Shown one piece after another: positions 23,615-32,538 of a stretch of 64,000 bases of DNA. The stretch lies in assembly GCF_030766935.1 (NCBI RefSeq), contig NZ_JASERL010000007.1:186001-250000 (forward strand), given 5' to 3'. Position numbers and translations under genes: made by a program. Under the pieces are notes generated by a model. The model saw only the letters and a list, made by a program, of their open reading frames with translations, was not told the origin of the DNA and ran no database searches. Origin of the DNA: Streptomyces sp. KL109B (GTDB lineage Bacteria > Actinomycetota > Actinomycetes > Streptomycetales > Streptomycetaceae). How positions within the stretch are numbered: the first letter of the stretch is position 1; every line of letters starts with the position of its first letter.

Positions 23615-24344
23615 GGACCGGCTCCGGAGCCCGGTCGTGCGAGCGCCGCGAGCGCTTCGCGATCGGCCCGTACGCGGCTCCGCCGAGCACCAGCACGGCG
23701 CCCGCCACGACGGCCACGACCATCGGCTTCAGCGGCCCCGGCTGCGAGAGGCCGCCCGGCAGCGCCTCGAACCCGGTGGGCTTCGGCAGCCCGGCCATGG
23801 GCCACGCCAGGGCATCCACCCGGCCCTTCACAGCGCCGCGCTCCACCGAGCCGTTCTCGCTGTCGCCGATGTGCGCGCTGGAGTCCAGGGAGTCGGAGCG
23901 GTGGTCACCGAGGAGGAAGAGCCGGCCCTGCGGGACGGTCGTCGTCCTGATGCCGGTGAGGGAGGCGCTCTCGCCCTTCGGGAGGTACTGCTCGTCGATC
24001 TGCTTGCCGTTGACGGTCAGCTTGTTCTGCGTGCAGCAGGAGACCTTGTCGCCGCCGACACCGACCACGCGCTTCACCATCGGAACGTTTCCCCAGGAGT
24101 TCTCCTGGAAGACGACGACGTCACCGCGCTTGACCTCGCTGCCGTCGATCCGCTCCGCGAGCACGCGGTCACCGGCCTTGATCGTCGGGTCCATGGAGTC
24201 GGTGGGCACCGTGTACGGCTGGTACACGATGGCGCCCCAGATGAATCCGCCCAGGAAGAGCACACAGCCGAGGGCCACGGCTATGCCGGACAGCGCGCTG
24301 CCGACCTTGCCGTGGCCCTCATTCGTACGACGCGTCCTGCTCAT
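23607..24344 (-). CDS. sipZ: Type I signal peptidase (SipZ type)
   Basis: 245 residues from ATG 24344. It has an N-terminal membrane anchor (about 18-41), catalytic Ser50 in VPTDSMDPT and Lys91 in MVKRVVGVGGDK, and the box GRLFLLGDHRSDSLDSSAHIG. An additional C-terminal membrane segment (about 208-230) precedes a basic tail. It cleaves Sec and Tat signal peptides at the outer face of the membrane. It is fourth of four tandem paralogues; the S. lividans homologues are sipW, X, Y and Z, and the assignment to SipZ rests on order and on the second anchor. Confidence 0.88.
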   Translation of the reverse strand: MSRTRRTNEGHGKVGSALSGIAVALGCVLFLGGFIWGAIVYQPYTVPTDSMDPTIKAGDRVLAERIDGSEVKRGDVVVFQENSWGNVPMVKRVVGVGGDKVSCCTQNKLTVNGKQIDEQYLPKGESASLTGIRTTTVPQGRLFLLGDHRSDSLDSSAHIGDSENGSVERGAVKGRVDALAWPMAGLPKPTGFEALPGGLSQPGPLKPMVVAVVAGAVLVLGGAAYGPIAKRSRRSHDRAPEPVRV

Positions 24345-24437
24345 CCCAGTTGCTCCCCCGGTTCGGAGAAATCGATCTCGTCGAACCGGCCCCGGAACGG
24401 CGCGGACCACGGAAGATCGGCGATCTGGGACGGCACA

Positions 24438-25418
24438 CTACCCCGCGCTACGAGTCGCAGAAACCCTGGTGTTCCCCTCGGTAACGCGCTGATTGATCTT
24501 GCGCCGACGCCACAGCACCAGGGGCGCCGCACCCGCGAGCCCGAGCGCGCCCGGAGCCACGTTCGCGACGGCGTTGATGCCCGACTGGTCGAAGGTGTCC
24601 GGCACCGGCAGCGTCGACCAGTGGGTGGGCGGCCAGGCCACGACGATGGCGCGTCCTACGACGTTGTCGACCGGCACGAAGCCGTCGTTCTTGTCGTTCT
24701 GGTGGTAGCGCGAGTCCATGGAGTCCTGGCGGTGGTCACCCATGGCCCAAACTTTGCCTTCAGGAACCTTCACCTTGAACGTTCCACCGGCGTTGTCGTC
24801 GCTGCACGGGGTGTTGCCCGGGTAGACGTACGGCTCGTTGAGCGCCTTGCCGTTGACCTTGAGCGGGCCGGTGCCCTTGCACTCGATGGTGTCGCCGCCG
24901 ACGCCGACGACGCGCTTGATGAGGTCCTTTTCGTCGGCGGACGGCATGAGGCCGATCCAGCTGAGGACCGTCTGCACGGCGTTCGGCTCCGGCGCGGGCT
25001 CGCCCGCCAGCCAGTCCGCCGGGTCGTGGAAGACGATGACCTCGCCGCGCTCGGGCTCCGAGCCGAACCACGGGGTGAGCTTGTCGACCAGGACCCGGTC
25101 ACCGATCTTCAGCGTGTTCTCCATCGACGCCGACGGGATCGAGAACGCCTGGACCAGGAACGTCTTGATCAGCAGCGCCAGGACGAGCGCGATGCCGATG
25201 AGGAGCGGCAGCTCCTTCCAGAAGGAACGCTGCTTCTTGGGCCCGCCGCGCTCGGCGTCACCCGCTCCTGATTCGCCCGGGGGATCAACCGTCGAGGCCT
25301 CGTCCGCCTCGGGCGTCCGGCCCGTCGGCCCCGGACCCGCCGCGCCGTCGGATCGCCCGGGCTCCTCTTCGGGTCCATGCCCTGACCGTGCGCCGACCGC
25401 CAAGTCCCCCACATCCAC
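24438..25418 (-). CDS. sipY: Type I signal peptidase (SipY type)
   Basis: 326 residues. A long acidic cytoplasmic N-terminus (~65 residues) is followed by an anchor (KELPLLIGIALVLALLIKTF), catalytic Ser98 in IPSASMENT, Lys168 in LIKRVVGVGGD and MGDHRQDSMDSRYH. A second hydrophobic helix (GINAVANVAPGALGLAG) lies near the C-terminus. In S. lividans SipY is the major enzyme for extracellular protein secretion. The gene's 5' 134 bases overlap the 3' end of the upstream sipX frame, an unusually long overlap in another frame. Confidence 0.88.
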   Translation of the reverse strand: MDVGDLAVGARSGHGPEEEPGRSDGAAGPGPTGRTPEADEASTVDPPGESGAGDAERGGPKKQRSFWKELPLLIGIALVLALLIKTFLVQAFSIPSASMENTLKIGDRVLVDKLTPWFGSEPERGEVIVFHDPADWLAGEPAPEPNAVQTVLSWIGLMPSADEKDLIKRVVGVGGDTIECKGTGPLKVNGKALNEPYVYPGNTPCSDDNAGGTFKVKVPEGKVWAMGDHRQDSMDSRYHQNDKNDGFVPVDNVVGRAIVVAWPPTHWSTLPVPDTFDQSGINAVANVAPGALGLAGAAPLVLWRRRKINQRVTEGNTRVSATRSAG

Positions 25419-26412
25419 TCCTCACTCCGTGCCGCTGCCTGATCCGTATCCGATGCAGGCCCACCACTCCCATAACGAGCGGGAGTTCCGCAGGGGTCGG
25501 GAGGGGGATAAATCCGTCCGAATCCGAAGCGTTCGAGCCCGGTCCGGCACCGTACGTGGAGGCCACCCTATGCGACGTTCCTGAGAGGGCGGACGACCCG
25601 TCTCCTTGCGCGTCGGCCACGGCGGCGAAGGTCGGCGGCTCCTCCAGCGAGGACCAGTGGCCGATCGGCCAGCCGATGAAGCGGGCCCGCCCCACGACGT
25701 TGTCCAGGGGCACGAAGCCGTTGTTCTTGTCGTTCATGTGGTAGCGCGAATCGGCCGAGTTGGCCCGGTGGTCGCCCATCACGAACAGCCGTCCCTTGGG
25801 GACCTTCACCGAGAAGTCGAACTTGGAGGGGGCGTTCCCCGGGTGGATGTAGGAGCGCTCTTCGAGCGGTGTCCCGTTGACGGTGACACGGCCCTTCTTG
25901 TCGCAGCACTTCACGGTGTCGCCGCCGACCCCCACGACCCGCTTGATGAGGTCCTGTTCGTTGTCGGACGGCAACAGCCCGATCCAGGTCAGGCCTTCCT
26001 TGACCTGCTTCACGCCGGCCGGGGGGTCCGCCTTCTGGACGGCCTCCTGCTTGAGCCAGTTGTCCGGGTCCTGGAAGACGACGACGTCGCCGCGCTGCAC
26101 GTCCGCGCCGAACCAGGGGGTGAGCTTGTCGACCAGGACCCGGTCGCCGATCCGGATCGTCTGCTCCATGGATCCCGAAGGGATCACGAACGCCTGCACA
26201 AGGAACGTCTTCAGTACAAGGGCGATGGCCAGGGCCACGCCTATGAGGAGGGGTATCTCCTTGAGGACCGAGCGCCTTCGGCGCCGCTTCACCTTGCGGG
26301 CGAGCTTGCGGCGCTCGGCCCTTCCGGGCTGCGCGGGGCCGCTGGTGGGCCTGCTGCCGGTGGGCAGTCGCTCGTCGCCGTGGTGGCCGCGGGACTTGCC
26401 GCGCCTACCCAT
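25285..26412 (-). CDS. sipX: Type I signal peptidase (SipX type)
   Basis: 375 residues. It has a basic N-terminus (RRKLARKVKRRRRR), an anchor at about 52-72, catalytic Ser81 in IPSGSMEQT, Lys157 in LIKRVVGVGGD, and MGDHRANSADSRYHMNDKNN. The C-terminal ~95 residues after SSLEEPPTF are variable; the last ~45 (Arg/Gly-rich) lie entirely in the overlap with sipY and may reflect a shifted or lost stop. The start overlaps the sipW stop by 8 bases, so the cluster is translated as a unit. Confidence 0.85.
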   Translation of the reverse strand: MGRRGKSRGHHGDERLPTGSRPTSGPAQPGRAERRKLARKVKRRRRRSVLKEIPLLIGVALAIALVLKTFLVQAFVIPSGSMEQTIRIGDRVLVDKLTPWFGADVQRGDVVVFQDPDNWLKQEAVQKADPPAGVKQVKEGLTWIGLLPSDNEQDLIKRVVGVGGDTVKCCDKKGRVTVNGTPLEERSYIHPGNAPSKFDFSVKVPKGRLFVMGDHRANSADSRYHMNDKNNGFVPLDNVVGRARFIGWPIGHWSSLEEPPTFAAVADAQGDGSSALSGTSHRVASTYGAGPGSNASDSDGFIPLPTPAELPLVMGVVGLHRIRIRQRHGVRSGCGGLGGRRTVRAWTRRGARAIRRRGGSGADGPDARGGRGLDG

Positions 26413-27109
26413 GGGCGCCGCCGGCCGCGGGCACGCGCGCGTAGACGTCCTCGCGCGACAGGGAGTGCCAGTGCCCGGTCGGCCAGGCGATCCACTCGGC
26501 CTTGCCGATCACCTGGTCCACGGGGACGAAGCCGCCGCCCGGCGCGCCCAGGTAGTCGCGGGAGTCACGGGAGTCGCTGCGGTGGTCGCCGAGGAGGAAG
26601 AGGGTCCCTTCGGGGACCACGATGTCGAAGGGCACCTTCGAAGGCGCGTCCTTGGCGTGCAGCACGGAGCGCTCGTCGACGGACTTCCCGTTCACCTCGA
26701 TCCTCCCCTTGGTGTCGCAGCAGACCACCCGGTCTCCCCCGGTGCCGACGACGCGCTTGATGTAGTCGCCCTCCCCGAAGTATCCGCTGCCGTCGAAGAC
26801 GACCACGTCGCCACGGGTCGGCTCGGCACCGAAACGGTACGCCAACTTATTTACGAGAACGCGGTCCCCGACCCTCAATGTGCTCTCCATGGAGCCGCTG
26901 GGGATCTGGAAGGGCTGCATCACGAAGACGGAGAAGGCCAGCAGCAGCGCCAGGCACAGCAGCAGGCTCAGGGTGACGCGGCCGCCGGGCAGCCAGTCGA
27001 CCACCCCGGCAAGCAAAGAGGAGCGCGACCGGTCCTCCTCGCCCTGTGAGGTGTCCTCGTGGGGCTCGGAGGAGCGGTCGCGCTCCTCGTGCTGTGCTTC
27101 GGTGTCCAT
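26405..27109 (-). CDS. sipW: Type I signal peptidase (SipW type)
   Basis: 234 residues, first of the four sip genes and 78 bases after rplS. It has an acidic N-terminus, a single anchor (TLSLLLCLALLLAFSVFVM), catalytic Ser73 in IPSGSMEST, Lys118 in YIKRVVGTGGD, and LLGDHRSDSRDSRDYLG. There is no second membrane helix, unlike the sipY and sipZ types here. All catalytic residues are present, so all four copies are probably active; the repertoire suggests division of labour between substrate sets. Confidence 0.88.
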   Translation of the reverse strand: MDTEAQHEERDRSSEPHEDTSQGEEDRSRSSLLAGVVDWLPGGRVTLSLLLCLALLLAFSVFVMQPFQIPSGSMESTLRVGDRVLVNKLAYRFGAEPTRGDVVVFDGSGYFGEGDYIKRVVGTGGDRVVCCDTKGRIEVNGKSVDERSVLHAKDAPSKVPFDIVVPEGTLFLLGDHRSDSRDSRDYLGAPGGGFVPVDQVIGKAEWIAWPTGHWHSLSREDVYARVPAAGGAHG

Positions 27110-27187
27110 CGAGGCCAGATGCTATCCGGCCGCTCTGTGGACCCCGCAGGCGCGTGGCGCCGACGCCCCCTTGGGGCGCCGAGCGGC

Positions 27188-27538
27188 TCAGTTCTCGCGC
27201 TTCTCCTTGATCTTCGCGGCCTTGCCGCGCAGCTCACGGAGGTAGTACAGCTTGGCGCGGCGGACGTCACCCTTGGTGACGAGCTCGATCTTCTCGACGA
27301 TCGGCGTGTGCACCGGGAAGGTGCGCTCGACGCCGACGGAGAAGGAGACCTTGCGGACCGTGAAGGTCTCGCGGACGCCGGCGCCCTGGCGGCGGATGAC
27401 TACGCCCTTGAACTGCTGCACACGGGAGCGGTTGCCCTCGATGACGCGGACGTGGACGTTGACGGTGTCGCCGGGGCGGAAGGCCGGGACGTCGCTGCGC
27501 AGCGACGCGGCGTCGACGGAGTCGAGCAGGTGAGACAT
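27188..27538 (-). CDS. rplS: 50S ribosomal protein L19
   Basis: 116 residues from ATG 27538 (MSHLLDSVDAASLRSDVPAF). It has the L19 features FRPGDTVNVHVRVIEGNRSR, VQQFKGVVIRRQGAGVRETF, VERTFPVHTPIVEKIELV and RRAKLYYLRELRGKAAKIKE. It lies at the 30S/50S interface. It is downstream of trmD in the usual rpsP-rimM-trmD-rplS order, but a 169-base gap suggests its own promoter or processing site. Confidence 0.97.
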   Translation of the reverse strand: MSHLLDSVDAASLRSDVPAFRPGDTVNVHVRVIEGNRSRVQQFKGVVIRRQGAGVRETFTVRKVSFSVGVERTFPVHTPIVEKIELVTKGDVRRAKLYYLRELRGKAAKIKEKREN

Positions 27539-27707
27539 GATCGTCTGCTTTCTTCGCCGATGCCACAGGTCATCGGCGGGAGGTATGCGATGAGTTTCGG
27601 TAGCTGATCGCGTCGGGCCTTGCGTCTGGACCATCCCCGCTGGCGCGAGGAGCAATTCCGGTCGTTCCCCCTGTGGCAGGGGCGCAGGCTGGACGTACAG
27701 CAGCGGC

Positions 27708-28529
27708 CTATTCTTCCACGAGGTCGGGCGTGGGCCCAAATCGTCCGTCGGGGCGGGGGCCCCAGCCCAGGATCGAGAGCATTTCGCGGTCCTTCTTGTC
27801 GAAGGCCTTGGGGTCGGTGCGCTCGATCAGATCGGGCCGGTTGTCCACCGTGCGGCGCAGCGCCTCGTCGCGGCGCCACCGGGCGATCTTGCCGTGGTGG
27901 CCGCTGAGCAGCACGTCGGGAATGTCCCGGCCGCGCCACTCGGGGGGCTTGGTGTAGACGGGGCCTTCCAGGAGGTTGGCCATGGCGCCGGGCGCGAAGG
28001 AGTCGTCCTCGTGCGAGGCGGAGTTGCCGAGGACGCCGGGCAGCAGCCGCGCCACGGCCTCCGTGATGACCAGCACGGCGGCCTCTCCGCCCGCGAGGAC
28101 GTAGTCGCCGATGGAGACCTCGTAGACGGGCATACGGGTCGCGTACTCGTCGATGACGCGGCGGTCGATGCCCTCGTAGCGGGCGGGCGTGAAGACCAGC
28201 CAGGGGCGCTCGGAGAGCTCTACCGCGAGTTCCTGGGTGAAGGGGCGCCCCGAGGGCGTGGGGACGACCAGGGCGGGCGCCTGGGCCCCGTTCTCGTACC
28301 CGTCGGCGAGTACGTCGTCGAGGCAGTCGCCCCACGGTTCGGTCTTCATGACCATGCCGGGGCCGCCGCCGTAGGGAGTGTCGTCGACCGTGTTGTGCCG
28401 GTCGTACGTCCACTGCCTCAGGTCGTGCGCGTGGACGTCGAGTTGGCCACGCGCGCGTGCCTTGCCGACGAGGGAGACGTTCAGCGGTTCCAGGTACTCG
28501 GGGAAGATCGTGACGACGTCGAGCCTCAT
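27708..28529 (-). CDS. trmD: tRNA (guanine37-N1)-methyltransferase
   Basis: 273 residues, starting inside the rimM stop (ATGA overlap). It is a SPOUT-class enzyme with MRLDVVTIFPEYLEPLNVSL, DDTPYGGGPGMVMK, FTPARYEGIDRRVIDEYATR and the trefoil-knot SAM site YEVSIGDYVLAGGEAAVLV. GHHGKIARWRRDEALRRT follows. It methylates N1 of G37 next to the anticodon to prevent +1 frameshifts. Length is a little above the bacterial norm because of a C-terminal extension. Confidence 0.96.
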   Translation of the reverse strand: MRLDVVTIFPEYLEPLNVSLVGKARARGQLDVHAHDLRQWTYDRHNTVDDTPYGGGPGMVMKTEPWGDCLDDVLADGYENGAQAPALVVPTPSGRPFTQELAVELSERPWLVFTPARYEGIDRRVIDEYATRMPVYEVSIGDYVLAGGEAAVLVITEAVARLLPGVLGNSASHEDDSFAPGAMANLLEGPVYTKPPEWRGRDIPDVLLSGHHGKIARWRRDEALRRTVDNRPDLIERTDPKAFDKKDREMLSILGWGPRPDGRFGPTPDLVEE

Positions 28530-29083
28530 GCGGACTCCCCCTCGGAGTCCTCGCGCGACGAAGCGATCTCCGCGCGGTCGTCGATGAGACCGGGCGGCGG
28601 GTCGATGACCGCCTTCTGCTCCTCAAGGTCGATCTCGGTGACGATCTCCTCGACGAACGGGATCATGACCTCACTGCCGTCGGGACGCTCCACGATGAAC
28701 AGGTCCTGCGAGGGCAGGTGCGAGATCTCCGTGATCCGGCCGACCTCGGTGCCGTCGACCGTGACGACGTCGAGGTCCATGAGCTGGTGGTCGTAGAACT
28801 CGTCCTCTTCCTCGGGGAGTTCCTCGGGGTCCACCTCGGCGATCAGGAGGGTGTTGCGCAGCGCCTCGGCGCCGTTCCGGTCGCGTACGCCCTCGAAGCG
28901 CAACAGCAGCCGGCCGGAGTGCACCCGGCCGGACTCGATGGTGAGCGGTCCCGCGGACGCGGGGTCGGTGGCGAGCCGTGCGCCGGGGCCGAGCCGCAGC
29001 TCGGGCTCGTCGGTGCGCACCTCGATGGTGACCTCGCCCTTGATGCCGTGGGCGCGGCCGATGCGCCCCACTACCAACTGCAC
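28526..29083 (-). CDS. rimM: 16S rRNA processing protein RimM
   Basis: 185 residues. The N-terminal RimM barrel starts MQLVVGRIGRAHGIKGEVTI and the PRC-barrel domain has LMDLDVVTVDGTEVGRITEI and MIPFVEEIVTEIDLEEQKAV, ending PPPGLID. A short acidic tail follows. It assists maturation of the 30S head by binding S19. It sits between the KH-domain gene and trmD, coupled to the latter. Confidence 0.95.
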   Translation of the reverse strand: MQLVVGRIGRAHGIKGEVTIEVRTDEPELRLGPGARLATDPASAGPLTIESGRVHSGRLLLRFEGVRDRNGAEALRNTLLIAEVDPEELPEEEDEFYDHQLMDLDVVTVDGTEVGRITEISHLPSQDLFIVERPDGSEVMIPFVEEIVTEIDLEEQKAVIDPPPGLIDDRAEIASSREDSEGESA

Positions 29084-29181
29084 GTCGGAAACTCTCCTGT
29101 CAGCCCACCGAGGGGCACAAACGACTCGGGCCGGGGACGGCTCGTAAGCCCTCCCCGGCCCGAGCCGGTGTTCAACTTTTC

Positions 29182-29421
29182 TCAGCGAACCTGGTCGACG
29201 TCGACGAGGTCGACGCGGACACCACGGCCGCCGATGGCACCCACGACAGTGCGCAGCGCGCGTGCGGTGCGGCCGTTGCGGCCGATCACCTTGCCGAGGT
29301 CGTCGGGGTGGACCCGGACCTCGAGGACGCGCCCACGGCGCAGGTTGCGCGAGGCGACCTGCACGTCGTCGGGGTTGTCGACGATGCCCTTCACGAGGTG
29401 CTCAAGAGCCTCCTCGAGCAT
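29182..29421 (-). CDS. khpA: KH-domain RNA-binding protein (KhpA/YlqC family)
   Basis: 79 residues. It is a single KH domain with the loop VIGRNGRTARALRTVVGAIG between helices; MLEEALEHLVKGIVDNPDDV leads into it. It is a small cytoplasmic RNA-binding protein that partners with KhpB/EloR in other Gram-positives. Its start is 3 bases from the rpsP stop, so the two are tightly coupled. Confidence 0.94.
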   Translation of the reverse strand: MLEEALEHLVKGIVDNPDDVQVASRNLRRGRVLEVRVHPDDLGKVIGRNGRTARALRTVVGAIGGRGVRVDLVDVDQVR

Positions 29422-29423
29422 GC

Positions 29424-29843
29424 TCAGGCCTCAGACGACTCGGACGCGGCCTCGGCCTCGTCCTTCTTCTCAGCCTTCTTCTTCTGGGTGATGGCCTCAC
29501 CCTTGGGCTCGTCCTCGGTGGCCAGCGCCTCGAAAGAGGGGCGGGTGGCCTTCGGCTCGGCGACCTTCATCGGCTCCGGGGCCGGCAGACCCTTGAACTT
29601 CTGCCAGTCACCGGTGACCTTGAGGATGGCCGCGACCGGCTCGGTCGGCTGCGCGCCGACACCCAGCCAGTACTGGACACGCTCGGAGTCGACCTCGATG
29701 CGCGACGGGTTCTGCACCGGGTGGTACAGGCCGATCTCCTCGATCGCACGGCCGTCACGGCGGGTGCGGGAGTCGGCGACGATGATGCGGTAGTGAGGCG
29801 AACGGATCTTGCCCAGACGCTTCAGCTTGATCTTGACTGCCAC
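29424..29843 (-). CDS. rpsP: 30S ribosomal protein S16
   Basis: 139 residues. The S16 core occupies the first ~85 residues: MAVKIKLKRLGKIRSPHYRI, VADSRTRRDGRAIEEIGLYH, and VQYWLGVGAQPTEPV. The remaining ~50 are a Lys/Glu/Ala-rich tail typical of actinobacteria. It is first gene of the rpsP-khpA-rimM-trmD operon; about 200 bases of noncoding DNA upstream should hold its promoter. Confidence 0.97.
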   Translation of the reverse strand: MAVKIKLKRLGKIRSPHYRIIVADSRTRRDGRAIEEIGLYHPVQNPSRIEVDSERVQYWLGVGAQPTEPVAAILKVTGDWQKFKGLPAPEPMKVAEPKATRPSFEALATEDEPKGEAITQKKKAEKKDEAEAASESSEA

Positions 29844-30044
29844 GGGAGTGGTGTCTCCTGGTCTTGACGTGGGTGGGCACGGCGAGATTGCCGCGTGGGG
29901 TTGCGGTACCCGAGTGCCCGATGGACGCGTCAGCCGGAGGAGAGAGGGGTCCTGTGCGACTGTCGAGTACAGCTAGCCATTGTGCCACAGGTCTCCGGAG
30001 CGGCCGAACCCGGTGCACGACCGCCCCCACCAGGAGCGGCGCGC

Positions 30045-30641
30045 TCACCCCACCGCGGCACCGACGACTTCCGGAATACGGAACGGCTTTCCGCAGCCGC
30101 CGCACATGATGGGGGCTTGCGCGAGCACCGACGGCACGACACGGACGTTGCGGCCGCAGTCGCAGACCGCCTTGACGCGGACGCCGCCCCCGGAGGAGCC
30201 GTGCCGCGCGGCGGGGCCGCGGAAGCTGCGCTTGGTGTCCGCGGCGGTCGCCACGGTGTGCGCCTTGAGGGCGCGCTGGATCCGCTCGATGGTCTGCCGG
30301 TAGCGCTGCTTCGCCTCCGGGTTGAGCGTGACCAGCGAGAAGCCGCTGCTGGGGTGCGGCTCCTCGGGATGGTCGAGGCCCAACTCCTCGGCGATGGCCA
30401 GGAATCTGCGGTTGTGATAGCGGCCGGCGCGCGAGGTGTCGCGGATTCCGCGCGCGGCTGCGATGCCGTGGACTGCCTCGTGAAGGAGTCGTTCGAAGGA
30501 GAGCTCGCGTCCGCAGGCGGACGAGGACTCGCCGATCAGGGATTCGGGCGCGGCAAGATCCGGCAGCTCGGGGTGGTGCCGCTGAATGTCGGCCCACGCC
30601 CCTGCCAGCTCTGCGGCGAGAACAGGTGGTGTCGTGCTCAC
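30045..30641 (-). CDS. SprT-like zinc-metalloprotease-fold protein
   Basis: 198 residues. Residues 54-58 read HEAVH, an HExxH zinc site, in FERLLHEAVHGIAAARGIRD followed by GRYHNRRF with a possible third histidine (76). Near the C-terminus two CxxC-like pairs (CDCG and MCGGCGKPF) form a zinc ribbon. This is the architecture of SprT/Spartan-like proteins, which in eukaryotes repair DNA-protein crosslinks; short actinobacterial members are uncharacterised. No signal peptide. It stands alone between rpsP and the ProRS gene. Confidence 0.72.
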   Translation of the reverse strand: MSTTPPVLAAELAGAWADIQRHHPELPDLAAPESLIGESSSACGRELSFERLLHEAVHGIAAARGIRDTSRAGRYHNRRFLAIAEELGLDHPEEPHPSSGFSLVTLNPEAKQRYRQTIERIQRALKAHTVATAADTKRSFRGPAARHGSSGGGVRVKAVCDCGRNVRVVPSVLAQAPIMCGGCGKPFRIPEVVGAAVG

Positions 30642-30836
30642 GTCGTGACAACGAGCCGGGGTGCCTCCGTGTTCCTATTCCGGGGCATCCCAAATAATTT
30701 GCACGTACCAGTCAGTTGCCGCTGATGCGTCCCGACGAGGGCGGGTGCGCCGATCTATGGAGAAGACGCACAGCTCGCAACAAGGTGGTGCGTAGCACTA
30801 CGTACGCCCATGAGGCGCGCCTCCCGGCAGCCGCGC

Positions 30837-32252
30837 CTAGTAGGCGCGGGCCACGACGGCGACGTTACCGGCCGCGTCGTCGGCGTCCGGCACCGCCCCT
30901 TCGGGAGTGAGCAGACACCGTACGGAGACGCCGTGTCCGGCGAGTTCGTTCTCGCCCGCCTCGCCGAGCGTCGCCCACGGGATGCGGGCCCAGCCGCCCG
31001 CGGAGGTCGCCTCCAGCGCCTCGGCGACCGTGGTCACGTCGGTGGTCCGCAGCTGTCGCCGCTCCCGTGACTGCGCGAGCAGCAGCGCCTGGTCCTCCTC
31101 CAGGATCCTGGGCAGCACCGCGGGCAGCGCCTCCAGGGCGACCGGGGTCTTGCCGCCGGGGATGCGCCGGGCGAGCATCGCGGTGCCGTTCTCCAGGTCG
31201 CGGGGCCCGACCTCGACGCGTACGGGGACGCCCTTCAGTTCCCAGTCGACGGCGCGGCGTCCGAAGGGGGTGTCGGTGCGGTCGTCCACGTGGACCCGGA
31301 TTCCCGCCTTCTTAAGGAGGTCGCCGATTTCGCGGACCTCGCGGAGCACCGCTTCGTCGTCCTTGATGGCGAGCACGACGACCTGGGTGGCCGCGAGGCG
31401 GGGCGGTACGCGCAGCCCGCTGTCGTCGCCGTGCATCATCACGAGGGCGCCGATCATGCGGGTCGTGGAGCCCCAGGAGGTCTGCCAGACCAGTTCCTCC
31501 GTGCCGTCCTTGGACAGGTAGCGGGTGTTGAAGGCCTTGGCGAAGTTCTGGCCGAGTTCGTGGCTCGTGCCCATCTGGAGGGCCTTGCCGTCGCCCATCA
31601 TCCCTTCGAGGGTGAGGGTGTTGATGGCGCCCGCGAAGCGCTCCCGGGGCGTCTTGCGTCCCAGGAGGACGTCCATCGCGAGGACGTCCTCCATGAAGTC
31701 CGCGTAGACGTGCCGGTGGATGCGGGCGGCGAAGTCGCGCGCCTCTTCGTAGGTGGCGTGTGCCGTGTGGCCCTCCTGCCAGAGGAACTCCGTCGTACGG
31801 AGGAAGAGGCGGGGCCGCAGCTCCCAACGGACCACGTTCGCCCACTGGTTGATGAGCAGCGGGAGGTCCCGGTAGCTCTGCACCCACTTGGCGAAGGAGG
31901 CGTTGACGATCATCTCGGAGGTGGGGCGGACGACGGCGGGCTCCTCCAGCTCCTTGCCGCCTCCGTGCGTGACCACGGCCAGTTCGGGCGCGAAGCCCTC
32001 GACGTGGTCGGCCTCCTTGATGAGGTACGACTGCGGGATCAGGAGGGGGAAGTACGCGTTCTGCGTGCCCGTCTCCTTGATGCGGTCGTCCATCTCCCGC
32101 TGCATCCGCTCCCACAGGCCGTAGCCGTACGGTCGGATGACCATGGTGCCGCGCACCGGACCGTTGTCGGCCAGTTCGGCCTTGGTGATCAGGTCCTGGT
32201 ACCAGCGCGGAAAGTCTTCCGACCGGGGCGTGAGAACGCGGGTTTTGGCCAT
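30837..32252 (-). CDS. proS: Prolyl-tRNA synthetase, archaeal/eukaryotic-type
   Basis: 471 residues from ATG 32252. It is a class II synthetase with motif 2 region RLFLRTTEFLWQEGHTAHAT and motif 3 GSTTRMIGALVMMHGDDSG. The RTxEFLWQEGHTAHAT form, lack of the ~180-residue bacterial editing insertion, and the short C-terminal domain ending in tyrosine (VARAY) place it with archaeal/eukaryotic-like ProRS rather than the E. coli type. It charges tRNA-Pro. Streptomyces often also carry a bacterial-type enzyme elsewhere, so this may be the sole or an extra copy; I cannot tell from the window. Confidence 0.9.
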   Translation of the reverse strand: MAKTRVLTPRSEDFPRWYQDLITKAELADNGPVRGTMVIRPYGYGLWERMQREMDDRIKETGTQNAYFPLLIPQSYLIKEADHVEGFAPELAVVTHGGGKELEEPAVVRPTSEMIVNASFAKWVQSYRDLPLLINQWANVVRWELRPRLFLRTTEFLWQEGHTAHATYEEARDFAARIHRHVYADFMEDVLAMDVLLGRKTPRERFAGAINTLTLEGMMGDGKALQMGTSHELGQNFAKAFNTRYLSKDGTEELVWQTSWGSTTRMIGALVMMHGDDSGLRVPPRLAATQVVVLAIKDDEAVLREVREIGDLLKKAGIRVHVDDRTDTPFGRRAVDWELKGVPVRVEVGPRDLENGTAMLARRIPGGKTPVALEALPAVLPRILEEDQALLLAQSRERRQLRTTDVTTVAEALEATSAGGWARIPWATLGEAGENELAGHGVSVRCLLTPEGAVPDADDAAGNVAVVARAY

Positions 32253-32538
32253 GTCGCGGATGCTACGACGCGGGCTGCGGGCCACTCGAATCCTTTTCGC
32301 CCGGATGCCGGAACGCGCCCGCGTGCACCCGTCATATGACCCTTTGGGGGCGCACGACGGTGCACACGCGCATTGTCGCCGCGCCTGCCAAACACCCCCT
32401 AGACGGGACCGACTGAGCGGAGTTCTCTGGCATACGGGGGGAGTGCGAGCGGCGCGCGAACACGGCCGGACGCCACGCAGACAAACACACGCCACAGCGA
32501 CAACTCTCGACACCTCTCGGCGGATTGGGGCAGTTTCG
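32253..32538. other. Divergent intergenic region between proS and the methyltransferase gene
   Basis: 286 bases that must carry promoters in both directions. I see no convincing -35/-10 pair, dyad or RNA structure and no defensible small gene; the frames that stay open here are compositional. Confidence 0.45.
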
